DNA of 9,079 bases from Pseudomonadota bacterium (lineage in GTDB: Bacteria; Myxococcota_A; Polyangia; Polyangiales; Polyangiaceae): assembly GCA_023411445.1 (NCBI GenBank), contig JAEYOT010000057.1:1-9079 (forward strand). Direction: 5' to 3'. Positions 1-6,771 of the stretch are shown one piece after another. Position 1 is the first letter of the stretch, and each line of letters begins with the position of its first letter. The notes beneath the pieces are model-generated. The model did not search any database. It was not told the origin of the DNA and worked only from the letters and a program-made list of their open reading frames with translations. A program made the translations under genes and the position numbers.

Positions 1-86
1 ACGGAACCCTTGTGCAAGCGGGGCGCGTCGAGGCAGCCCCAACAGTCGCGGGGCGCGGGTGGATGGCCTTTGCGGCTACCTGCGAC
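1..86. other. Non-coding left edge, downstream of mgtE
   Basis: This is the 3' flank of mgtE. I see no gene with a credible start or a recognisable product in it. On the minus strand it contains a small GC stem (GCCCC at 36-40 pairing with GGGGC at 50-54, 9-base loop). That could act as a weak terminator, but no T-tract follows it, so I do not call a terminator. Confidence 0.5.
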
Positions 87-1424
87 CTACAACATCGTGC
101 CGGAGAGCACGGCGCTGGCGACCGAGAAGTAAATCACCAGCCCGGCCACGTCCACGATCGTGGCGACGAACGGCGCCGACGAGCTGGCAGGATCCAAGCC
201 GACGCGCTTGAGCAAGAACGGTAGCAACCCGCCCGTAACGGTGCCGAGCATCACCACCCCGAGCAAGCTCGCCGCCACCGCCACGCCGATGCCGATGTAG
301 TGCGGGCCGTACGTCGGCTTCACCTGCTCCCACAGCACCACGCGCAAGAAGCCGAGCGCGCCCAAGCCGGCGCCCATCGCGAGCCCAGCGCCCAGCTCAC
401 GCCGCAGCACGCGAAACACGTCCCGCAGGCCCACTTCGCCCAGCGCCATCGCGCGGATCACCAGCGTGGAGGCTTGCGAGCCGGAGTTGCCGCCGCTGGA
501 GATGATCAGCGGCACGAACAGCGCCAGCACCACCGCGCGCGCGATGTCATCCTCGAAGTAACCCATGGCCGAGGCGGTGAGCATCTCGCCCACGAACAAG
601 AGCGCCAGCACGCCGCCGCGCTTCTTGACCATGTCCATGAAGCCGGCGTTCAAGTACGGCGCCTCGAGCGCCGCCATACCGCCGAACTTCTGGATGTCCT
701 CGGTCGCCTCCTCTTGCACCACGTCCACCACGTCGTCGACCGTGACGACGCCCTTCATGCGTCCTTCGGTGTCCACGACCGGGATGGCGACCAGGTCCGT
801 CTCGGCGAACACGCGGCTCACCGTCTCCTGGTCCACGTTCTCCTGCAGCGTGACCAGATCGGTCTGCATGGCGTCGCGCACCGTGCGATCGCCGACGGAG
901 GCGAACAGCTCGCGCAGCGAAACCACGCCCAAGAGCTTCTGCTGATCATCCAGCACGTAGGCGTAGGAGAACGTGCCCAGGCTCTGCAGCGCCACCCGGC
1001 GCAGGTAGCTGATCGCCTCGTCGACGCTCATGTCCGGGCGGACGCGGGCGTAGCGCGGGTTCATCAAACCGCCGGCTTCGTCCTCGGCGTAGGCGAGCAG
1101 CGCGTTCACTTCGTGGCGCGTGCGCTCATCCAGCAAGGCGATCAAGCCGTCGCGCTCCTCGCTGGGAGCGCTCTGGATCAAGTCGGCGACGTCGTCCGGC
1201 GGCATCAGCCGCACCCAATAGCGGCGGTCGTTCTGCTCGAGCGCCAGCACCAGCGTGCTCAGGTCCGACTCCGTCAACGAGAACAGCAGGCTCTCCGCCT
1301 CGTCGCGCGGCAGCTCGCGGAAGCCTTGCAGCCGCTCGTCGAGCGACAGGATCGACCAAATCTCCCGCAGGTCCGCTGCGGTGAGCTCGTCATCCGGAAT
1401 CGGCCGCTCGGACGCTCGGCGCAT
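87..1424 (-). CDS. mgtE: Magnesium transporter/channel MgtE
   Basis: Encodes a 445-residue inner-membrane Mg2+ channel of the MgtE (SLC41-like) family, close to the usual length of about 450. From the ATG at 1424 the order is: an acidic helical N domain (about residues 20-115), two CBS domains (about 125-180 and 186-245), a linker, then a five-helix membrane domain (about 268-445). The membrane part carries the family signatures: SSGGNSGSQAST at 309-320, and DPA at 411-413 followed by P418, T422 and D425. D425 probably corresponds to the pore aspartate that binds Mg2+ in Thermus MgtE. In the family, N and CBS domains sense cytosolic Mg2+ and close the pore when Mg2+ is high. An in-frame TTG lies 7 codons upstream (1445), but the ATG has a strong AGGGAAGG Shine-Dalgarno 5 bases away. 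The gene follows pit by 61 bases on the same strand, suggesting co-transcription. The stop is TAG. Confidence 0.95.
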   Translation of the reverse strand: MRRASERPIPDDELTAADLREIWSILSLDERLQGFRELPRDEAESLLFSLTESDLSTLVLALEQNDRRYWVRLMPPDDVADLIQSAPSEERDGLIALLDERTRHEVNALLAYAEDEAGGLMNPRYARVRPDMSVDEAISYLRRVALQSLGTFSYAYVLDDQQKLLGVVSLRELFASVGDRTVRDAMQTDLVTLQENVDQETVSRVFAETDLVAIPVVDTEGRMKGVVTVDDVVDVVQEEATEDIQKFGGMAALEAPYLNAGFMDMVKKRGGVLALLFVGEMLTASAMGYFEDDIARAVVLALFVPLIISSGGNSGSQASTLVIRAMALGEVGLRDVFRVLRRELGAGLAMGAGLGALGFLRVVLWEQVKPTYGPHYIGIGVAVAASLLGVVMLGTVTGGLLPFLLKRVGLDPASSSAPFVATIVDVAGLVIYFSVASAVLSGTML

Positions 1425-1429
1425 GCCGG

Positions 1430-1437
1430 CCTTCCCT
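1430..1437 (-). promoter_or_regulatory. Ribosome binding site of mgtE
   Basis: AGGGAAGG on the minus strand, 5 bases before the ATG at 1424. It decides for this ATG over the upstream TTG at 1445, which would place the Shine-Dalgarno inside the coding region. Confidence 0.7.
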
Positions 1438-1453
1438 ACTGCCAAGGCGCAGG

Positions 1454-1480
1454 GCGCGCGAGCAATTTTTGGCCGCGCGC
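1454..1480 (-). other. GC-only hairpin in the pit-mgtE gap
   Basis: A perfect 7-bp inverted repeat (GCGCGCG / CGCGCGC, arms 1454-1460 and 1474-1480) encloses a 13-base AT-containing loop, 6 bases past the pit stop codon. No U-run follows the stem, so it is not a classical intrinsic terminator. It could partially terminate transcription, stabilise the 3' end of the pit message, or be chance in GC-rich DNA. It lies upstream of the mgtE ribosome binding site and does not cover it. Confidence 0.35.
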
Positions 1481-1485
1481 TCCGT

Positions 1486-2490
1486 TTACGGCTTCACGCC
1501 CAGCGCCATGGCTAGGAGGTACGCGCCGGCGCTGATCAAGGCGGCGCCCGGCACGGTCAAGATCCACGCCCAGATGATGCGTCCCGCGACACCCCAGCGC
1601 ACCGCGTGCCAGCCGCGCTGGCTGCCGGCGCCCACGATGGCGCCCGTGATGGTGTGCGTGGTCGACACCGGAACGCCGAGCGAAGTCGCCAAGAACAGCG
1701 TCATGGCTCCGCTCGTCTCCGCACAGAACCCACCGACCGGCGCCAGCTTGGTGATGCGCATGCCCATCGTCTGCACGATGCGCCAACCACCCGAGAGGGT
1801 GCCGAGACCCATGGCCACATGGCATGCCAATATGACCCACAAGGGTACGTGGGGTGACTCCCCCGGGGCGGCGCTGAGGTGACCGGAGGCGATCAGGGCC
1901 GCGGCGATGATGCCGGCCGTCTTCTGCGCGTCGTTGCCGCCGTGGCCGATCGAGTAGAGCGCGGCCGAGACCAGCTGCAGCCGGCGGAAGTTGCGATCCA
2001 CCCCGCTGGGTGAGCGGCGACCGAACAAGAACATGACCAGGCGCATCAGGATGGCGCCGAAGATCATGCCTAGGATCGGCGAAACGAAGATGAAGATGCC
2101 GGCCTTGATGAACAGGCTGGACTCCAGCGAGCCGAAGCCCGCCTTGACGATCGCCGCGCCGGCCATGCCGCCCAGCAGCGCGTGCGACGACGACGTGGGC
2201 AGCGCCAGCCACCAGGTCAGCAAGTCCCACAGAATCGCGCCGACCAAGCCGGCGCCGACCAAGGTCAAAGTCACCACGTCCGCGTGCACGCCCTTGGCGA
2301 TGTTGCCGGCCACGTGCGCTTCGAAGAACAGAAACGCGATGAAGTTGAAGAAGGCCGCCCACAGCACGGCCAACCGCGGCGACAGCACCCGCGTGGAGAC
2401 CACGGTCGCGATGGAGTTGGCAGCGTCGTGAAAGCCGTTGATGTAATCGAACACCAACGCCAGGGCGATGATTGCGATCAGCGCTTCCAT
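1486..2490 (-). CDS. pit: Low-affinity inorganic phosphate transporter, PiT family
   Basis: Encodes a 334-residue multi-spanning inner-membrane protein of the PiT family (PF01384). Members use the ion gradient to carry phosphate, in bacteria typically as a neutral metal-phosphate complex. Both halves of the internal duplication show the family signature: GFHDAANSIATVV at residues 19-31 and GGNDAQKTAGI at 184-194. Each is followed by a second conserved stretch, PTSSSHALLGG at 98-108 and PVSTTHTITGAIVGAG at 274-289. The length fits the short bacterial PiT type, which lacks the long central loop of E. coli PitA (about 500 residues). The ATG at 2490 lies 14 bases after the DUF47 stop and has no clear Shine-Dalgarno of its own, so it probably relies on translational coupling. 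Gene order DUF47-pit is a classic pairing. The stop is TAA. Confidence 0.96.
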   Translation of the reverse strand: MEALIAIIALALVFDYINGFHDAANSIATVVSTRVLSPRLAVLWAAFFNFIAFLFFEAHVAGNIAKGVHADVVTLTLVGAGLVGAILWDLLTWWLALPTSSSHALLGGMAGAAIVKAGFGSLESSLFIKAGIFIFVSPILGMIFGAILMRLVMFLFGRRSPSGVDRNFRRLQLVSAALYSIGHGGNDAQKTAGIIAAALIASGHLSAAPGESPHVPLWVILACHVAMGLGTLSGGWRIVQTMGMRITKLAPVGGFCAETSGAMTLFLATSLGVPVSTTHTITGAIVGAGSQRGWHAVRWGVAGRIIWAWILTVPGAALISAGAYLLAMALGVKP

Positions 2491-2504
2491 CTGTCAGGCG
2501 TGGC

Positions 2505-3134
2505 TCACGAGTACTCGAGCACGATGCCTTCGAGGATGTTCGCTACGTCCTCGCAGCGATCCGTGGCGGCCTCGAGGTTGTCGATGATGTCGCGCCATTT
2601 CATGACCTCGATGGCGTCGTAACCCCCGCGGAAGAGCGAGGCCAAGCCGTGGCGGTACGCGCTGTCCGCCTCGTTCTCCAGGCGGTTGATCTCCACGCAC
2701 ACGTCCAACATCTCTTTCGGCTGCTTGACCTTCGGTAGCAGCTTGATCGCCTTGTCGACCGCGATGGTGGCGGCCTTGAGCGAGTCGGCCAGCTGGACCA
2801 CGAACTCCGGGAGCTGCTTCACGTCGTACAGGGCGACGCGCTCGCTCACGGCCTCAATCAGATCCAGCACGTCGTCCAGAGCGGTGATCAGCGCGTGGAT
2901 GTCGGCGCGATCCAGCGGGGTAATCCACTGCTTATGCAGCCGCGCGATGGTCTCGTGCGTGATCTTGTCGCCGTCGTCCTCGGCCACCTTCACGGCTTTG
3001 GCGATGTCCACGGCCCGCTCCGGGCTGCGCACTATCTCGGCGATGAGGGTGCCAGCTTCGACGATGCGGGCGGCGTGCCGCTCGAACGCGTCGTAAAAGG
3101 AACGGTCACTCTTAGTGGTGCCAATGCCGAGCAT
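2505..3134 (-). CDS. DUF47 / PhoU-like accessory protein of the PiT transporter
   Basis: Encodes a 209-residue all-helical cytoplasmic protein of the DUF47 family (PF01865), a distant PhoU relative usually encoded just upstream of pit. Family-like stretches are FYDAFERHA near the start (13-21), the acidic AEDDGDKITHE (51-61), a helix around DRADIHALITALDDVLDLIEA (75-95), the LENEAD region (152-157) and NLEAATDRCEDVANILE (186-202) at the C-terminus. The acidic/amide pattern is like the metal-cluster-binding helices of PhoU. The exact function is unsettled; in other bacteria it appears to support or control the partner PiT carrier. A longer form from the GTG at 3167 (220 residues) is possible. 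I prefer the ATG at 3134 because GAGGA lies 4 bases before it and the resulting N-terminus and length match the family. Confidence 0.9.
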   Translation of the reverse strand: MLGIGTTKSDRSFYDAFERHAARIVEAGTLIAEIVRSPERAVDIAKAVKVAEDDGDKITHETIARLHKQWITPLDRADIHALITALDDVLDLIEAVSERVALYDVKQLPEFVVQLADSLKAATIAVDKAIKLLPKVKQPKEMLDVCVEINRLENEADSAYRHGLASLFRGGYDAIEVMKWRDIIDNLEAATDRCEDVANILEGIVLEYS

Positions 3135-3274
3135 GCGGTCCTCGAAAACGTCGGGGACCTTAAGCACGCCTGTCGATCAATGGAACTGCAATCGTCACGA
3201 AAAATGACGAAACGTCATGGAAGCGTCACGCAACTTCGCCGAAGGAATAGCGAAATCGTCTTGACTGAGCTTGG
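3135..3274. other. Intergenic gap between phoU and the DUF47-pit-mgtE set
   Basis: This 140-base gap is markedly less GC-rich than the genes. It is the largest gap in the window and the most likely place for a promoter of the left-hand set. It holds the GTCA half-site cluster (3193-3229) and part of the palindrome at the phoU stop (3260-3279). I could not find a convincing -35/-10 pair with normal spacing reading toward the DUF47 gene. The nearest try, TTGACC and TATTCC on the minus strand, has a 23-base spacer. Confidence 0.5.
3193..3229. promoter_or_regulatory. Pho-box-like cluster of GTCA half-sites
   Basis: Four CGTCA-type half-sites crowd into 37 bases: CGTCAC at 3193, its complement at 3204-3209, CGTCAT at 3213 and CGTCAC at 3224. 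The last two are direct repeats exactly 11 bp apart, the repeat distance of PhoB sites. The stretch 3212-3229 matches 12 of 18 positions of the E. coli Pho-box consensus CTGTCATAWAWCTGTCAY. The middle two form a perfect interrupted palindrome, ATGACG-AAA-CGTCAT (3204-3218). The 10-mer CGAAACGTCA is shared with the site upstream of pstS. The 11-bp pair reads on the plus strand, away from the DUF47 gene, so a role as a repressing or dual site is as likely as activation. Binding by PhoB is inferred, not shown. Confidence 0.45.
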
Positions 3275-3279
3275 TCAAG
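3260..3279. repeat. Imperfect 20-bp palindrome over the phoU stop codon
   Basis: CTTGAC (3260-3265) and GTCAAG (3274-3279) are perfect inverted arms around a centre containing AGCT. In all, 16 of 20 positions are symmetric, and the phoU TGA (3277-3275) lies in one arm. On the minus-strand transcript the stem is only 6 bp and not GC-rich, so it is a poor terminator. It could be an operator or chance. Confidence 0.25.
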
Positions 3280-3991
3280 CCGGGGGGTTATTGGACGCCG
3301 GTCCGGTGTGTCGCACGTCGAGACCGCGCACCATGAACACCACCAGCTCCCCGATGTTGGTCGCGTGGTCGGCGATGCGCTCGATGTACTTGCCGATGGA
3401 GAGCATCCGGGTCGAGCGGAAGACGACCGCGGGGTCGCTCATCATGTGGGCGACCAGCTCCGGGAAAAGCTGCGCGTAGTACGCGTCCACCACGTTGTCC
3501 CGCTCGACCACCTGCTCGGCCTTGGTGACGTCACCAGCTACGAACGCATCCAGCGCGTCGTGCAGCATGGCCTGGGCGGCCTCTCCGATGCGGGGCAGCG
3601 GACCTTGCGTCGGGTACGTGGGGTCCTCCGCCAGCTCCACCACGCGCTCGCACATGTTGACGCATAAGTCGCCGATGCGCTCCAGATCCGTCACCAGCTT
3701 CAGGGTGGCGGTGATGAAGCGGAGGTCCGAAGCGACCGGCTGCCGCCGCGCCAACACCTGCAGGCACAGCTCGTCGATCTCGACCTCCAGCGCGTCGATC
3801 TGCGCGTCAGTGCGGATGGTCTGCTGGGCCAGCGCGGCGTCACGCTCGACGAAGGCCTTGCGCGAGGCCGTCATCATGTCTTCCACGCGCGCGCCCATCA
3901 AGAGCACTCGCTCGCGCACTTGCGCAAGCTCGTTCTCGTATTCGCGATCCGTGTGCCGGCGAGCGGGCATTTCGAGGTCCAGCTTGGCCAT
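3275..3991 (-). CDS. phoU: Phosphate signalling complex accessory protein PhoU
   Basis: Encodes a 238-residue cytoplasmic helical protein made of two repeated three-helix PhoU domains (about residues 20-120 and 130-225). Both metal-binding motifs are intact: LERIGDLCVNM (103-113, E104/D108) and IERIADHATNIGE (203-215, E204/D208). PhoU couples the Pst transporter to the PhoR-PhoB two-component system, reporting phosphate sufficiency and restraining uptake. The ATG at 3991 overlaps the pstB stop by one base (TGATG), implying translational coupling. An in-frame TTG one codon upstream (3994) is less likely. A GGGGCGG run lies about 10 bases upstream. The C-terminal tail after residue 225 is short, polar and probably disordered. 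An extra promoter for this gene may lie in the end of pstB. Confidence 0.96.
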   Translation of the reverse strand: MAKLDLEMPARRHTDREYENELAQVRERVLLMGARVEDMMTASRKAFVERDAALAQQTIRTDAQIDALEVEIDELCLQVLARRQPVASDLRFITATLKLVTDLERIGDLCVNMCERVVELAEDPTYPTQGPLPRIGEAAQAMLHDALDAFVAGDVTKAEQVVERDNVVDAYYAQLFPELVAHMMSDPAVVFRSTRMLSIGKYIERIADHATNIGELVVFMVRGLDVRHTGPASNNPPA

Positions 3992-4932
3992 CAACCGAAC
4001 CGCCCCGTGATGTAGTCCTCGGTCCGCTGCTCCTTCGGGCGAGTGAAGATGACCTGCGTTCTATTATACTCGACCAACTGCCCCAAGTAAAAGAAGGCCG
4101 TAAAATCGGCCACTCGCGCCGCTTGCTGCATGTTGTGGGTCACGATCACGATCGCGACGTGCTCGCGCAATTCGTGGATCAGCTCTTCCACCCGCGCGGT
4201 CGCGATCGGGTCCAGCGCGGAGCAGGGCTCGTCCATCAGGATGACCTCGGGCTCGAGCGCCAGCGCGCGCGCGATGCACAGGCGCTGCTGCTGGCCGCCG
4301 GACAAGCTGGTGCCGGCCTTGGCCAGCCTATCCTTCACCTCATCCCACAGCGCCACCTGGCGCAGCGCCTTCTCCACCTGGCCATCCGGATCCTTGGGCT
4401 TGATGCCGTTCAGGCGCAGCCCGGCCAGCACGTTGTCGCGGATCGACATGGTCGGGAACGGGTTCGGCTTTTGAAACACCATGCCGACGCGGCCGCGCAC
4501 CCGCACTGGATCGACGTCACGGGCGTAAATGTCCTGATCGTCCAGCAGCACCTTGCCCTTGGCCGTCGCGCCCGGCACCACCTCGTGCATGCGATTGAGG
4601 CAGCGCAAGAAGGTGGACTTGCCACAGCCAGACGGGCCGATGATGGCCGTCACCAGCTTGTCCGCGATGGGGAGGTGGATGCCGCGAATGACCTCGGAGC
4701 TGCCGAAGCTGGCGTGCAGATCCTCGGCCCGCATCTTCGGCGCGATCTGGCTGACGCTCACTTCGTCCCAGCGGGGGCGGCTGGCGAGCTCGGGGCTCGC
4801 TTTCGGCGCGGCTTCCACGCCTTCTACCCTAGCCTGTTCGGGCATCGGTCGTGCCTCCACCTTTCTGGGCGCGGCCTGGTCGGCCTGCCTCTTCGCCAGG
4901 TCCACGCGCTGGCTTGCGAGCTCAAGGTTCAT
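3991..4932 (-). CDS. pstB: Phosphate ABC transporter ATP-binding protein PstB
   Basis: Encodes the ATPase that drives phosphate import through PstA-PstC; 313 residues. All ABC motifs are present: Walker [10 protein letters not shown] (99-107), Q-loop Q154 in FQKPNPFP, signature LSGGQQQR (210-217), Walker B VILMDEP (230-236), D-loop SALD (238-241) and switch H266. The PstB-typical ending ITGRFG is intact. Oddly, the ABC domain begins only near residue 67. Ordinary PstB proteins are about 250-270 residues, so this one carries about 60 extra N-terminal residues rich in Ala, Glu, Arg, Lys and Pro. The ATG at 4932 overlaps the pstA stop by four bases (ATGA) and has TGAGGA 4 bases upstream, so the long form looks real. 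An internal ATG at 4734 would give a standard-length protein but lacks a good ribosome binding site. Near the 3' end the codons become AT-rich and unusual. Confidence 0.97.
   Translation of the reverse strand: MNLELASQRVDLAKRQADQAAPRKVEARPMPEQARVEGVEAAPKASPELASRPRWDEVSVSQIAPKMRAEDLHASFGSSEVIRGIHLPIADKLVTAIIGPSGCGKSTFLRCLNRMHEVVPGATAKGKVLLDDQDIYARDVDPVRVRGRVGMVFQKPNPFPTMSIRDNVLAGLRLNGIKPKDPDGQVEKALRQVALWDEVKDRLAKAGTSLSGGQQQRLCIARALALEPEVILMDEPCSALDPIATARVEELIHELREHVAIVIVTHNMQQAARVADFTAFFYLGQLVEYNRTQVIFTRPKEQRTEDYITGRFG
4063..4091 (-). promoter_or_regulatory. Putative sigma70-type promoter inside pstB, facing phoU
   Basis: On the minus strand TTTACT (4091-4086, 4 of 6 matches to TTGACA) and a perfect TATAAT (4068-4063) are separated by exactly 17 bases. 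The -10 ends 71 bases before the phoU ATG. It sits in the codons for residues 281-290 of PstB, where TTT, TTG, TAT and AAT, then AGA at R291, replace the GC-ending choices used elsewhere. That fits selection for a promoter, but no transcript evidence is available here. Confidence 0.45.
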
Positions 4933-5783
4933 CGGGTCCTCACGCGGCTGCGCACCAACAAGCGCGCGCTGATGTTGAGAATCAGGACGGTGAGCAGCAG
5001 CACCAACGCCGCCGCCCAGGCCTGGCGATGCCAGTCCTCATACGGAGACACGGCGCCCGTGTAGATGTTGACGGGCAGCGACGCCGTCTGCTCATAGATG
5101 CCGCTCGACCAGAAGTTGTTGTTGAGCGCCGTGAACAGCAGCGGCGCCGTCTCCCCCGCCACGCGCGCGACGGATAGCATCACACCAACCGCGATGCCGG
5201 GCGCTGCGGTGCGCAGCATCACGCGCAGCGTGGCGCGCCACTTCGGCACGCCCAAGCCCAGCGCCGCCTCGCGCAGGGACTCCGGCACCAGCTTGAGCAG
5301 CTCTTCCGTAGTGCGCGTGACCATCGGCAACATCAAGATCGCCAGCGCCACGCCGCCGGCCAGCGCCGAAAACTGCCGAGTCGTCACCACCAGCAGCGAG
5401 TAGACGAAGATGCCCACCGTGATCGAGGGCACACCGGCCATCACGTCCGCAGCGAAGCGCACCGCCTGGCCGAGCTTCGTGCTGCCGTACTCGGCCAGGT
5501 ACACGCCCGCCAGCACCCCCGGCGGGATACCGAACAGGCACGCCAGCCCCACGAGCTTCAAGGTACCGACCAGCGCGTGGCCCATACCGCCGCCGGTCTC
5601 CCCCACCGGCTTGGGCAGCTCGGTGAAGAAGGCCAGGTTGATGCCGCCGATGCCGCGGACCAGCACGTAGTAAAGCACGCTAAAGAGCGGGATCAGCGCG
5701 ATCAAGGTGCCGAGCACGCACAGGCTGCGCACGACGCGATCCGTCCATTTGCGGAGCGGGTAGGCCTGGGCCGCGCTACTCAC
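4929..5783 (-). CDS. pstA: Phosphate ABC transporter permease PstA
   Basis: Encodes a 284-residue inner-membrane permease that pairs with PstC to form the phosphate channel energised by PstB. About six membrane helices are visible (roughly residues 18-42, 70-95, 113-133, 141-154, 194-212 and 255-275). Between the fourth and fifth lies the EAA loop that docks to the ATPase: [20 protein letters not shown] (170-189), followed by the permease-typical [11 protein letters not shown] (206-216). The start is a GTG at 5783 that overlaps the pstC stop (GTGA). It is chosen because GGAGGGAGGG lies 5 bases upstream and because the N-terminus then fits the family. The frame stays open far upstream, but there it only shadows pstC. 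The gene overlaps pstB by four bases. Confidence 0.96.
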   Translation of the reverse strand: MSSAAQAYPLRKWTDRVVRSLCVLGTLIALIPLFSVLYYVLVRGIGGINLAFFTELPKPVGETGGGMGHALVGTLKLVGLACLFGIPPGVLAGVYLAEYGSTKLGQAVRFAADVMAGVPSITVGIFVYSLLVVTTRQFSALAGGVALAILMLPMVTRTTEELLKLVPESLREAALGLGVPKWRATLRVMLRTAAPGIAVGVMLSVARVAGETAPLLFTALNNNFWSSGIYEQTASLPVNIYTGAVSPYEDWHRQAWAAALVLLLTVLILNISARLLVRSRVRTR

Positions 5784-6766
5784 AGCCGCCCTCCCTCCGG
5801 CAGCTTGCCGACCCGCCACACCAGCAGCCGCGCGAAGACGTTGAGCGTGATGGTGACGCCGAACAGCAGCAAGCCCACCTCGGCCAGCGCCGACAGGTAC
5901 AGCTGCCCGGTCGCCTCCGTGAACTCGTTGGCGATCACGCTGGCCATCGTGTAGGCCGGCTCGAACAGCGAGATGGAGATCTCGGAGCGGTTGCCGATCA
6001 CCATCGTGATCGCCATCGTCTCCCCCAGCGCGCGACCCAGGCCTAAGATGACGGCGCCGACTAGGCCGGACTTGGCGTAGGGCAGCACCGCGACCCGCAC
6101 CACCTCCCAGCGCGTCGCGCCCAGACCGATCGCGCCTTCGCGCAGCGCGTGCGGCACTGCCCGCAGCACCTCGCGCGACACCGACGAGATGGTGGGCGTG
6201 ATCATGATGGCCAGGATGATGCCCCCCGCGAGCATGCCGAAGCCGCGCTGCGGGCCCTGAAAAAACGGCAAGAAGCCGAGCGTCTGGCTCAAGAGTGGCT
6301 GGACCGTGTCGCGCAGCCAAGGCGCGAGCACGAAGATGCCCCAAAGCCCGTACACGACGCTGGGAACGGCAGCGAGCAGCTCCACCAGGAAGCCCAAGGG
6401 ACCCCGCAGCTGGGGCTGCGACAGCTCCGACAGATAAACCGCGATACCGAGCGAGATGGGCACCGCGATGAGCAGCGCCAACAGCGACGACACCACCGTG
6501 CCGTACACGAAAGGCAGCGCGCCGTATTGCTCGCGCACCGGGTCCCAGTCGGTGCCGGTGACGAAGCCGAGCCCGAACTGGGCCAGGCTGAGGCGGGAGG
6601 CGAGGCCCATCTCGAGCGCCATCCACAGCAAGAGCACGATCACACCGAAAGCGAACGCGGCGGTCACGCGCCGGAAGGCGAGGTCACCAAAGTTGGCCTC
6701 GCGGCCCAGCAGGCGCAGCAGCTTCGGCCGCGGGGTGATCAGCGAGGCGGGCGATCGCGTAGCCAT
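5780..6766 (-). CDS. pstC: Phosphate ABC transporter permease PstC
   Basis: Encodes a 328-residue inner-membrane permease, partner of PstA. A cytoplasmic N-terminus (about 30 residues) leads into a first helix at about 34-55. Further helices fall near 86-112, 124-150, 175-196, 232-258 and 294-316. The ATPase-docking EAA loop is LREGAIGLGATRWEVVRVAV (208-227), followed by GLGRALGETMAITMVIG (242-258), a typical PstC stretch. The ATG at 6766 is 5 bases after the pstS stop and has only a weak ribosome binding site, so coupling to pstS translation is likely. The frame continues upstream of this ATG into pstS, but that part has no transporter character. The gene overlaps pstA by four bases (GTGA). 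Confidence 0.96.
   Translation of the reverse strand: MATRSPASLITPRPKLLRLLGREANFGDLAFRRVTAAFAFGVIVLLLWMALEMGLASRLSLAQFGLGFVTGTDWDPVREQYGALPFVYGTVVSSLLALLIAVPISLGIAVYLSELSQPQLRGPLGFLVELLAAVPSVVYGLWGIFVLAPWLRDTVQPLLSQTLGFLPFFQGPQRGFGMLAGGIILAIMITPTISSVSREVLRAVPHALREGAIGLGATRWEVVRVAVLPYAKSGLVGAVILGLGRALGETMAITMVIGNRSEISISLFEPAYTMASVIANEFTEATGQLYLSALAEVGLLLFGVTITLNVFARLLVWRVGKLPEGGRL
5789..5798 (-). promoter_or_regulatory. Strong ribosome binding site of pstA
   Basis: GGAGGGAGGG on the minus strand, inside the last codons of pstC and 5 bases before the GTG at 5783. It decides the pstA start, since the next upstream in-frame starts lie deep inside pstC. Confidence 0.75.
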
Positions 6767-6771
6767 GGCAG

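Noticed and set aside
300..1535. Long plus-strand open frame opposite mgtE
   Set aside because: It is His/Arg/Ala/Gln-rich, matches no known fold and lies fully opposite a well-supported gene; such antisense frames are usual in GC-rich DNA. The same applies to plus-strand frames at 4123-5064 and 6886-7773.
3250..3278. TTGACC / TATTCC as a promoter for the DUF47 gene
   Set aside because: The spacer is 23 bases, far from 17, and TATTCC is a weak -10; not credible without transcript data.
5784..6626. Upstream extension of the pstA frame
   Set aside because: The frame is open but its product there is Arg/Gly/Ala-rich nonsense opposite nothing but pstC in another frame. The GTG at 5783 with its strong ribosome binding site explains pstA.
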